Below are positions 22,701 through 32,020 of a stretch of DNA of 64,000 bases, in pieces (position 1 is the stretch's first letter; the number at the start of each line of letters is the position of its first letter). Under the pieces are notes generated by a model that was not told the origin of the DNA, searched no databases, and saw only the letters and a list, made by a program, of their open reading frames with translations. The position numbers were made by a program, and so were the translations under genes. Origin of the DNA: Takakia lepidozioides (taxonomy: Eukaryota; Streptophyta; Takakiopsida; Takakiales; Takakiaceae); contig CM060732.1 in NCBI GenBank assembly GCA_030704615.1, forward strand, positions 47,411,053 to 47,475,052. The letters are read 5' to 3'.

Positions 22701-22777
22701 CCCTTCCTTGGGCGGTGTCCCATGCGAATGCCTTTATGTACAACGAGGCCACGATGTTATTGAGGTTACTACGAAAG

Positions 22778-23585
22778 ATGTTCTTTTTTCCTCTCACTAT
22801 AAGAGCCTGTTTCCATGTACTAGACCCTGACGTCATTGTTGGAATGGGTCTGACCAAGGTCACAACCATTGACTTGGCGAGGGTCCATCCATGTAGCCAC
22901 CCGATCTCCCAAGACGAGCCGGCCGCGTTCTCCTTCTTCCACGCGTGGCATGGCATGGCATGAAAAGGCACGAAAAGGCACGATGATTGGACATGGCATG
23001 AAAAGACGCGAAGAGAGAAACATGTTCGACGGGTGATCCCAAAAACCAACCTATATATGTATAAAGAGGTTCTATTTTCCCTCACTATAAGAGCATGTTT
23101 CCATGTAGACCTGACCCCCTCCAATGACGTCATCGTTGGAATGGGCTTGACCAAGGTAATAACCATTGACTTGACAATTGGTCCGTCTATGTAGCCACCC
23201 GATCTCCCAAGACGAGTCAGTTGCGTTCTCCTTCTTCCACGCGCGGCATGGCATGGCATGAAAAGATGCGAAGAGAGAAACCTGTTCGACCAGTGATCCC
23301 AAAAACCAACCTATATAGGTATATAAAGAGGTTATTTTTTTCCCTCAATATAAGAGCATGTTTCCATGTAGACCCGACCCCCTCCAATGACGTCATCGGT
23401 GGAATCGGTTTGACCAAGGTCATAACCATTGACTTAACAACTGGTCCGTCCATGTAGCCACCCGATCTCCCAAGACGAGTTGGTTGCGTTCTCCTTCTTC
23501 CTCGCGTGGCATGGCATGGCATGAAAAGGCACGAAGAGAGAAACCTGTTCGACCGGTGATCGCAAAAATCAATATATATATATAT
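22778..23585. repeat. Three tandem copies of a ~260-290 bp unit
   Basis: Each unit begins TTTCCCTCACTATAAGAGC and contains GTTTCCATGTA, GACGTCAT, CATTGACTTG, CCACCCGATCTCCCAAGACG and GGCATGGCATGGCATGAAAA. Each ends in CCTATATA-type sequence just before the next start. Units begin at about 22,778, 23,068 and 23,331. Open frames on both strands here merely follow the repeat. Confidence 0.85.
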
Positions 23586-23589
23586 ATAA

Positions 23590-23705
23590 AGAAAAAAGGT
23601 GGACACTTGACCCAAGAGGGCTACTGCCTTCCTGTAGGAAAGTGGATACCTTTGTAACAATCAACAGGGTGGTTTGAACCCACTACAACTCGTAAGAGGG
23701 TATAT
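23590..23705 (-). mobile_element. Second SINE-like copy
   Basis: On the minus strand it has GTGGGTTCAAACC as a B box and, further on, GGCAGTAGCCCTC and GTGTCCACCTTTTTT. These match the copy at 5.35-5.55 kb and end in a T-run. The A box (GTTAAGGGCATATACCC) is weaker. It follows directly on the tandem repeat. Confidence 0.5.
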
Positions 23706-24059
23706 GCCCTTAACATGTTGGTTTATATATATATATATATGCCACCAACCGAAGCTAGCGTAAATAAGATTCACCTCTTCCCCTTGCGGGTATTGCCCCC
23801 TTTTAGGGGTGGGCGCTATCCGCATCGTAACCTATCACAGAGTGGCTAGCTTGTCACTTTCAATCTTACATTTATTGAGGATTAGGGATGTGAGTGATGT
23901 AATAGCCATGAAATGCAATGCTCGTAGTAGAGGTGTAGTAGAGGTGTAGTGTATTTGGGTGGTAGGTTGAGATTATCTTTCAAACCTTGGATATTATGAG
24001 TATGAGCACCGCCCCCTGACACCCGCAGTGATGACGGTCAGAGGTGCCCTGTTCCAGCC
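23706..24059. other. Intergenic, (TA)n and short duplications
   Basis: A (TA)n run lies at about 23,725-23,740 and GTAGAGGTGTA is duplicated near 23,930-23,950. No gene or element boundary was recognised. Confidence 0.35.
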
Positions 24060-25535
24060 TCGCTGACGAAGGGCATGTATGATTGGGTCATATTTTTTGT
24101 GTTTGTACATAATTGATTGATCTGGATTACGATCATGGCAGAATGCAAATTCCAAAAATTATATTTTGAGAGATGGAAGCGGTTTTGTCGGCAGCAATGC
24201 CACTACAGGAAGTCCCGGACTAGCAAAATATCTGGGCATAGCCTTGCCAAGCAAAGGCACGGGTGCCCTTAGGAGCATACACATGGTAGTAGCCATGGGG
24301 GGTATAGTGTGGTCCGGTGGGCGACCTTGGAACGGGCCTGCGTTGATGAGGTTAAACCATCCGGATTTTGGATGTGAAGTGAGAATTTTGTGGAGTTGTC
24401 TAACCCCTTAGTTTATGTCTAGTTACCCGCAACCCATGAATTTATGGGGTGGTTGCAATGGAGAAGTGTGGCCATGTATCTATTTGGGGATTTTGGGATG
24501 AACATAACACGTAGTGTTTATTAGGGTATAATAATGGCCAGAACAAGTTCCGTCATTGATTGCTCATGTATTGACCATACCAAAATTCAAAGTTTGTTTG
24601 ATTTGTGCATCACTAACCCTGGGGGATGTCCAAAAATGATTGGACATACTATGTAGCAGGTGCGGGGACGAGACCCACTTAGATATGTAGGAATTTTTGT
24701 AGGTGGGGGATTCTTGTATGAGTAGTTTGGTCTCGCCTTGAATATGTGTGTGTAGATTCCATATAGGTGCTATGGTCAAGAATCTAGCCCTTGTTGATAT
24801 GAGCCAAAACGGGTATGTGTGCGATCGGTGGATAGGGTTGGTCGAGGGGTTGGTGATTGGCTGAATGGCACCAAATTGAGCAAGAAGGTCTGCTATGTCA
24901 CTACCTATTATGTTTGTATGAGATTGAACTTTATGTATATGGATTTGCAGCGGTAAAGATGATACAACATTGACGATTTCTTTTATAAGTGTAATATGAG
25001 GATGACATGCAAATTTGGTTGGTGAGAAGGTATAGGGAGACCAAGCTATTTGTAAATAAATAGTATGTTGAGTAGGTTGGTAGGGGAGAAACTTGAGAGC
25101 ATCATGTATGGCCATAAGAACCGCTCGCAAGATATTTTGGCGACCATGGAGACGACTATAAATTTTGGTGTTGGTGCCAACCAAATATATACCATAACCC
25201 GCCTGGGCATCTTTTAAGGAGCCATCAGTATGTATGCATTTTGGTGGTGGGAATTTCAACGTTGTGGGTTCCGTGAAATCTGGGAGTGGTATAGCAAAGG
25301 TTTTTTTGTCTCTCTGCCCAAAGAGGCATGGGGGTCATATGTCTCCATGGTTTGTTTGGATTGATTCGGGGTATTTGTTGGGTGTTGGGGTAGGGGGGTG
25401 GATCGTGGCTGTGTGACCAAATAAAAGTTTTAGAATCCGATCCAGTTGATGGTAGAAAGTGGTAGGTATTTGCGGGTTTTGTGAGTGGTGTACACATACC
25501 AGTTTAGTTAGTAACTGTTCTGGATATTTCATGTA
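24060..25535 (-). pseudogene. LINE ORF2 C-terminus with RNase H domain, degraded
   Basis: The main frame (25,259-24,564) reads CIHTDGSLKDAQAGYGIYL, then LRAVLMAIHDALKFLPYQ, and IHKVQSHTNIIGSDIADLLA. These are the beta-strand/DGS, helix and HxxGNxxAD blocks of an RNase H appended to plant L1-type LINEs. The second acidic site is lost (an expected YTDS reads YLQIAWS), so it is inactive. A preceding piece (25,497-25,225) joins in another frame. Downstream (lower coordinates) the tail is out of frame. No endonuclease or reverse transcriptase domain of this copy is present. Confidence 0.75.
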
Positions 25536-25789
25536 ATTGCACTGTAGAATAAAACTATAATTAATCCTAAAAGAATAATTAATCAGTCTAAAGTTCGTTC
25601 GCTGGGGAAAGCACTATATGGTTGTAAAATAACGATGCTAGACTATTTTCTCTCTCTCTCTCTCTTCTTTGGATCAACTTTTACCACCAGTCATCTTCAT
25701 CTAACACGATCATCATTCTTCCAGATTCACAAATATTCTCTCCATCTTCTATTAACTCTGCTCCATCGGCTGAAATTAAATACCATTGC

Positions 25790-25984
25790 TCAACTATATT
25801 CTTCCTCCAAATAATCTCTCTGATACAAAGTCAACAACTCTCGATACCATCCTTTATTGACTAACCATAAATTAATTATCTCTCTATCACTACATTGCAA
25901 TCTTTTAAAAATATCTATCGACAAACTATTAGGCAGTCCAGTAATTAGTTCTACAGGATATGCTATCCGTTCTCCTTCACACAT
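25790..25984 (-). pseudogene. F-box-like gene fragment
   Basis: The frame includes PVELITGLPNSLSIDIFKRL and LWLVNKGWYRELL. This is the F-box pattern (LP..l...I...L, then a conserved W/R region), which in intact proteins binds SKP1 in an SCF ubiquitin ligase. It is only 64 codons long and lacks any substrate-binding repeat. It is a close relative of the copy split by the MULE next to it, which is how the missing register of that copy can be judged. A (CT)n run at ~25,650-25,668 lies downstream. Confidence 0.55.
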
Positions 25985-25999
25985 CCCTATTAACCACTC

Positions 26000-26193
26000 T
26001 TTACCACCAATTTTGCTTCTCTAGTTGTTCGAGGGATTTGCCCTCACCAAAATTATGATTCCATTCTCTCATAAGTTCAGGATAGCCTTCAAATGGTCTA
26101 TACCACTTCTGGGACCAACTATGCTTCCAAAACAACTCATGTATATGATGGATATCTCTCTATACCACCCTCTATTGACTAATTGCAACAAGA
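26000..26193 (-). pseudogene. F-box-like gene, 3' part, cut off by the MULE
   Basis: Minus-strand residues LVNRGWYREISIIYMSCFG align with LVNKGWYRELL of the neighbouring fragment, so this is the continuation of the F-box-like frame whose 5' part is at 37,080-36,975. It starts exactly at the 8-bp target duplication on the left side of the MULE. Reading continues to about LMREWNHNFGEGKSLEQLE. Across the empty site the frame would be off by one base, so the gene was either already broken or has since mutated. Confidence 0.6.
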
Positions 26194-26201
26194 ATACTTC
26201 T

Positions 26202-26230
26202 GAGGTTAGCTATTTCATGAGCATGAGCGG
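26202..26230. repeat. Left terminal inverted repeat of the MULE (TSD 26,194-26,201)
   Basis: GAGGTTAGCTATTTCATGAG followed by three CATGAGCGG units. The target duplication ATACTTCT lies immediately outside. Confidence 0.8.
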
Positions 26231-26399
26231 CATGAGCGGCATGAGCGGAGTAGTAAGACAATCGGTTTTCATGAGCAGAAGTACAAATTCCGCAAATAAA
26301 AAATATTATTTTAATGGGATATGTCAGAAAAAACAATATAATATTCATTGTTTGAAGTAGAAATTGTAGTTTTGAGAGCCGTGCTCATGATATTTCGTT

Positions 26400-26770
26400 T
26401 TCCGCTCATGTGAATTCCGAGCGACATCTGCAAAAATGGCGCCGAATTTCGTGAAATCGGCGACGTATTGCGCGGTAATAGTTGACTCCGGCGAAAAATG
26501 GTGCCGAATTTCGCGGTTATAGGTCCCAACTTCATTGAAGTGTAAGCCCAAAATTTGGAAATGTGGCGCCGAATTTCGGTACATGGTTCCGGGCATTACA
26601 CAAATGTTGGGCAGTTCTGGGCCATGTAACTGGAAATTCGGCGCCATTTTTCCAGACATCGTCTCCAGACAATGTTGGGACTTAGCCAGTTTTCGGCCCA
26701 AAAAAAGGAAATTCGGCGCCATTTTCCAGAAATGGCCCCCTCAATTGCAACCGTTGGAACTCAGTTTTTT
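26400..26770. repeat. Degenerate GGCGCC palindrome array near the left end of the MULE
   Basis: At least six half-sites of the form AATGGCGCCGAATTTC or GGAAATTCGGCGCCATTTTTCC-like arms, spaced 60-90 bp. They are more diverged than the other arrays. They lie between the transposase 3' end and the left terminus. Confidence 0.75.
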
Positions 26771-27003
26771 GGAAGATTTGCAAATTTTTTCTGCCGCCAT
26801 CTTTGAATTGATTCTGTTTCGACATTGAATTGTCACTTGACGTCAACGGATATCCAACAGTCCCTAGTGTTTAAAAGACATCACTTTAATATTGTCTGTC
26901 TCATTCCAGGAGTTTTGGGGTACAATTCATTACACTGCAAAACAAAGTCTAATGCATAAAAATGCAATTGCAAATATCCATATGGTGGATTCCCTTTTCC
27001 CCA

Positions 27004-30000
27004 TCAATGATTTCTGGAATCCCGGCGGAGGAGTTTGTGCAGTTCGTTCACGCTCAACGCTGGTGCATGAATAAAGTCATCAATAGTCAAGTTCATCCTC
27101 AACCTCTTCAGGTAAATGTAATACAGATGTTTGCACGGATAATACTTTGACCCCTTTCTTTGCTTCTATCAACGAGAAGTCCGTACAATTGCAAGTCGGC
27201 TCCACTCCAATCATAATTGTGTATACGTCGTCGCGTACAGCTGAGCCGGCCGTTGCCATCCGATAAACACGCCCAAGGCCGGGTGGGGGTACGTCCACGG
27301 AACTCTGAATAGTGCAAGCCATCCCAAGAGCATTGGCAATCCGAGTCTCATTCAACTTATTGGGAGGGTGTCGTCTCTTCACTCTTCCGAATCGCATTGT
27401 GGGATGTGCAGAATTGTCCAATCCGTCTCTACTGGATGGAGCAGCCTGCAATGGCTGGGTCTGAGGAACTGGAAACGAGTAGGCCGGGACGTCTGTGCGT
27501 TGCACCATTCGAAATCCTGCTGCACAAAGAGCATCCGCCTCATTCTGAGAGAGGTTGCAACCCGTTGCAACAGGCCAGACGCCCGGAGGCTCCGGCATTC
27601 CCTGAATCCCATACTGGGGCTTGCCAAATACACAGGTCATTATGTCGTGCCTACAGAACCAAAACGTTTGCGTTGTGGTGTGAGAGAATGTGGGAGTAAA
27701 AAATTTGCCGCTGAAACAAGGTGCAGGTACAACACCGTGTGGGTTCCTCTGAATCATCTCACCACAGCGTGCTCTCGTATCCACCCGGATGGCGCAACAC
27801 TTCCCTCAAAATGCCGGCAATGTCCTTGCTATTTTCCATTGTGACTCCGACACTCTTGTCTCCACAATGGGTATGTTGTACTGCGTTACTACAGATGGCT
27901 CGTTATGTTCCGCGGGCATGTGCCCTGTGCTCAAAGGAGATGGCGATCTTGAACGTGCAGGACTTGCGGTGCTCGACGAGACCTCCTCGGACAACATCAC
28001 GGGACCACGAGAGAGTGTGCGAATATTCTTGTCAGCTCGCCATGAATCCTCTTCTCCGCCAGGTGCCTCGTTAAGTCTTCGTCTCACTGAACAGGTGTGA
28101 ACATCTCCTTCCAAGTGTTGGCCTCTTCGAAGCAATGGCGTGTCCCAAAGGCCCTCTCGCAAGGCTGCCGCCCACTTGCGAGGATTCTTCGATCTGGAGG
28201 CAGTCCGCATCAGCATTTCCTGCCTGTCCGGCCCCAAGCCCCACTGTTTCCCTTTTAAGAACTTGTTGTACCTGCATTGCTGCATAATTGACCTGACAAT
28301 ATCCTCCGTTGTGGCAGTGAGGATGTCCACCAGATGCGCCGCAGAGGAGGCACGCTAGGAAGAATGTACTGATTCGGCCATGTTTGTTGTCGGCATGTCG
28401 GTGTCGGAGTCAAGACACATTTCCTGCACATGCACATGTTGAGGTTACAAGCAAGTTACAAAGAACGAGTAGCATAATATTCAACATGACGCGAATTCGT
28501 CCAACTCACCTCTCGCATATAATCGCCGAACTGGAGGAAATGATAATGCCACCATGCTAGCCAACTGACCATTGCTCCCTCGTCTGATTTCTTTACAGCA
28601 CCTGACGTTGTCCACCAAGCCCGTATACATGCAAATTGTATCTCTGCATCATCCAAAGTGGGAGCACACTTCCACGCAAGACACATGGAACGGTGCTCCT
28701 CTCTGAAATCTGGCGCCACGAGCCGGGTTGTGTACTGCGACAAGCTCTGCAGAAAATGGAACCCACAAGATCTCTCCTTGCCTTCCATCGGAACATTGGG
28801 GTTTTTGCCGTACACCCTTCGGATGGCAGCCCAATTTGCTTGTGTGTTGTCCGCCATGAAACCACGGAAATTGGGAGGGGGCAATCCTGCCCTGGCCATC
28901 TGTTCGTTTATTCCTTGCCAAAGAAGCATCTCCGATTGTGTGTCCTCTCCTTTCATCTCACAAATAGCAATTGTCATTAGCATCCTGCAGTGGGTGTCGT
29001 AGACATGTGCAGCCATTGTCACCCACTAGTGATTTGTAATTCGCTTGATATGGTCGAACATGACCCAACTGTTTGACAAGTCCCCACTCATCATCCGGTC
29101 GACCAGTTCGACGCCACTGTCAGGCCCACACGTGGACATTTTGAATACGAAACAACGATCTGCCTCAGTCCCTTGTCCTGGAAACCTACTTCCATGAATG
29201 TAGTCATATCCACATCGTCGCTTCACCTCCATAATGGAATGCATATCCGAGCCACGCCCAATTTTCTGTTTGTAGGAGACAATGTGGTTTCGGACATTCG
29301 GTGAACAGACGTGGGACACCGACTCCAGCAATGCCTCCATTTCCTTCTCATCGAGAGGAACTCTGTCGGAGCCGTCTTCCGACATAATTCTGGCCAATGC
29401 CATCTTATGGGCGGCCTACAGCTGTATCTGTTTGGGTTTGGCACCAGGTCTCAACCTAACCTCCTCCTGAACGAGCTGCTCTGCCTCGTGGGCAGCCTCC
29501 CGCGAGTTCCCCCTCGCCAATTTGTGACAATGGGAACCAACGTGTATGCAAGCTCGTGTGAGGTCAGGGAAACGGTGCAACACATAGAACTGCTTGGCAT
29601 TACAAACAGACATGCAATGTGGTGGTTCTTTGCAATGCGCACACTTAAATGTGGAGTTTGGAACCTTCTCCTGAGCTCGAAATGGTTGATGAGCTGTGCC
29701 TGTCCAATCCGTCTCGTTCCTGTGACCTCTGGATTTAAAGTGGAAGCAAGTTGGGGAGAAACACCGCAATGCACCCGCACAAACAACGTAGCGCACCCGC
29801 ACACCATCGAGCATCTTCATGCTGGTGGTTTTGGTGACGCACCAAGGATGACCGTCATGTTTCCTATCCATATCTGTCAATATTCCGGATGCCCTCGAAT
29901 AGTCCGTTCGAGGAGGGAACTCAAAGAACATATTACCGTCGACGTCTGCGGGAAGGCATGTAACGGATTTAATGGCAAACTTGTTGTAGTCCAGTCCAGC

Positions 30001-30597
30001 CAGCTCCGAGCAGTGTCCCTCCATATGAAGCCCTCGCAGAATTTCAAGAATGGATCGAACTGTTGTGTTCGTGCTGGGAATATGACTCCCTCGTCCGCTG
30101 ATGTCCATTGAGGACTTGCCTGATCTCTAGGATGATCTCGGAACTTCCATGATCTCGTCGGAGTCGGACAGGTTGTGAACAACCCGGTTCTCGCTCGTCT
30201 TCATTGATGGGTTCGGCTCTGGATTTACTTCGTTGCGGTCTTCTCTCTTTGAGGTACCCACTCTCTGATTCGCTGATTGTTTCATGGAAGGCGGCACGAT
30301 AGAAGGCGCATTTGGGAGGCAAATGAAGTCCCCAACAGCCCTGTATATGACGTTGTCCGATGGTGGAACTCGCCATTCCCTGCCGTCACCGAAATCATTG
30401 TGGAGCACAACAATACTTTCGACTACAACTCCGTTTGAATCCTTCCTTTCCTCCTCCAAAAATACCGACCCCGGTTTCAGGTGGTATCGAACGCAGAGAT
30501 ATTTCTCCATCACCCAGCAGATCTCCCCTCTGCACGGAAATGTAGCTCTATGCTCGTGAGGAGGGCAGTACACTATAGCGCTCGGGTTTTCTGCCAT
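27004..30597 (-). pseudogene. MULE transposase (DDE core + SWIM zinc finger), amber-interrupted
   Basis: In the family this enzyme cuts and joins the element ends as a nuclear DDE recombinase. The frame from ATG 30,597-30,595 stays in one register to 28,456. It shows a Cys/His-rich pre-core (FKCAHCKEPPHCMSVCN), then HVYDTHCRMLMTIAICEM, GFMADNTQANWAAIRRVYG and ERSCGFHFLQSL, which look like the RNase-H-fold DDE region with its C..H motif. After an intron the frame resumes at ~28,430 and reaches the SWIM finger: CNCTDF (~27,190), then CKHLYYI (~27,130) once a one-base shift near 27,155 is allowed. In-frame stops are TAG at 30,127, 29,416, 29,026 and 28,355, and TGA at 27,806. The relic copy keeps Trp at the first site. 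The enzyme is thus probably not produced from this copy. Confidence 0.82.
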
Positions 30598-30959
30598 GGG
30601 AGTTGTGCACACAAGACTGCCAGGATGGCGTTCGGACAAGCGCCCCCACGCTTCTTGTCAGACGCCGTAATGATTGGTTTGCGCAGCGCATCTGCACATG
30701 TCATATACCATTTGACTACATACCGTTGGCAGTTATTGCGCAAAGGCCAGGGGCCGCATTCCGCAGACAAGGTTCATTAACTCTCTGACAGTGGAATTTC
30801 GGGAGAGTGGGCTCCCCGGATTCGTGAATAGGCTTCGTCGCTTGCAAAAATCGGCCCTGCATTCCTTCCCCTCGCTGCATCCCCCCTTCTCCCAGATCTT
30901 CCCCATGGACAAAGGGAACTGACAGAGGTGGCATTCCAGTGGGTCTGATTACAAGATTG

Positions 30960-32020
30960 AGTGCCAGAACCTCGCCGCCAAAAGTAAACATACAACAGCG
31001 GCGCCGAATTTGCATCCGAGGCCGGTTGGACGATTTCGTCTCCAGGGTGAGTCGGTTACCTGGCCAACAGAGAACATCACCCGGATGGAAAAACGGCGCC
31101 GAATTTCCATCCGAGGCCCGTTGGATGAAGTCGTTTCGGGGGGAGAGGCCGACACCTGGCCGACAGAGAACATCCCCCGGATGGAAAAAAGGCGCCGAAT
31201 TTCCATCCAAGGCCTGTTGGATGAAGTCGTCTCGGGGGGAGAGGCCGACACCTGGCCGATTGAGATCATCCCCCGGATGGAAAAACGGCGCCGAATTTCC
31301 ATCGGAGGCCGGCCGGATGAAGTCGTTTCGGGGGGAGAGGCCGACAGCTGCTCGACAGAGAACATCCCCCGGATGGAAAAACGGCGCCGAATTTCCATCG
31401 GACGCCGACACCTGGCCGAAAGATAATATCCCCCGGATGGAAAAACGGCACCGAATTTCCATCGAAGGCCGACACCTGGCCGAAAGAGAACATCCCCCGG
31501 ATGGAAAAACGGCGCCGAATTTCCATCGGAGGCCGACACCTGCTCGACAGAGAATATCCCCCCGGATGGAAAAACGGCGCCGAATTTCCATCGGAGGCCG
31601 ACACCTGGCGAAAAGAGAACATCCCCCGGATGGAAAAACGGCGCCGAATTTCCATCGGAGGCCGACACCTGGCCCAAAGAGAACATCCTCCGGATGGAAA
31701 AATGGCACCGAATTTCCATCCGTCCGCACTCGGAATTACCTGCAGGATGGAAATTTGGCGCCGAATTTCCATCCAAGGCTCGTCAGATGAAGCCCGTATC
31801 GGCACTTCTTCAACAACTTATAGTCGTTGCATCAAGTTTTTCACGTTTTTTTGTATGGCTACACACTAAACTAGGAGTTTTTTGCCTACATGCCACATTT
31901 CGCACGTTATTCCCACCATTCTGGTCCGCTAAAGACAAATTCGTTGCCGGTTTTCCATCGATGAGGTGGACCGAATTACCTGCAGGATGGAAATTCGGCG
32001 CCGGATTTCCGAGTGAAGGA
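30960..32020. repeat. GGCGCC palindrome array in the divergent promoter region
   Basis: About twelve palindromes follow one another, most as CCCGGATGGAAAAACGGC plus GCCGAATTTCCATC, with linkers GAGGCCGACACCTGGCCG and AGAGAACATCC. Spacing is ~60-65 bp in 31,360-31,710 and ~100 bp in 31,060-31,360. The array separates the transposase 5' region from the plus-strand gene, so it sits where regulatory sequences for both genes should lie. Long frames across it on both strands are a repeat artefact. Confidence 0.88.

Noticed and set aside
27004-27150. Plus-strand frame (IPAEEFVQFVHAQRWC) ending in a CAG/GTAAAT donor
   Set aside because: It is the antisense of the SWIM finger tail of the transposase (minus-strand CKHLYYI and its continuation), which fits the family and the neighbouring exons.
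27368-28100. Plus-strand ORFs of 100-158 codons
   Set aside because: Antisense shadows of transposase exons; no motifs of their own.
30716-31805. 337-, 283- and 275-codon ORFs over the palindromic array at 31 kb
   Set aside because: Same repeat artefact; reading is possible on both strands because the unit is palindromic.
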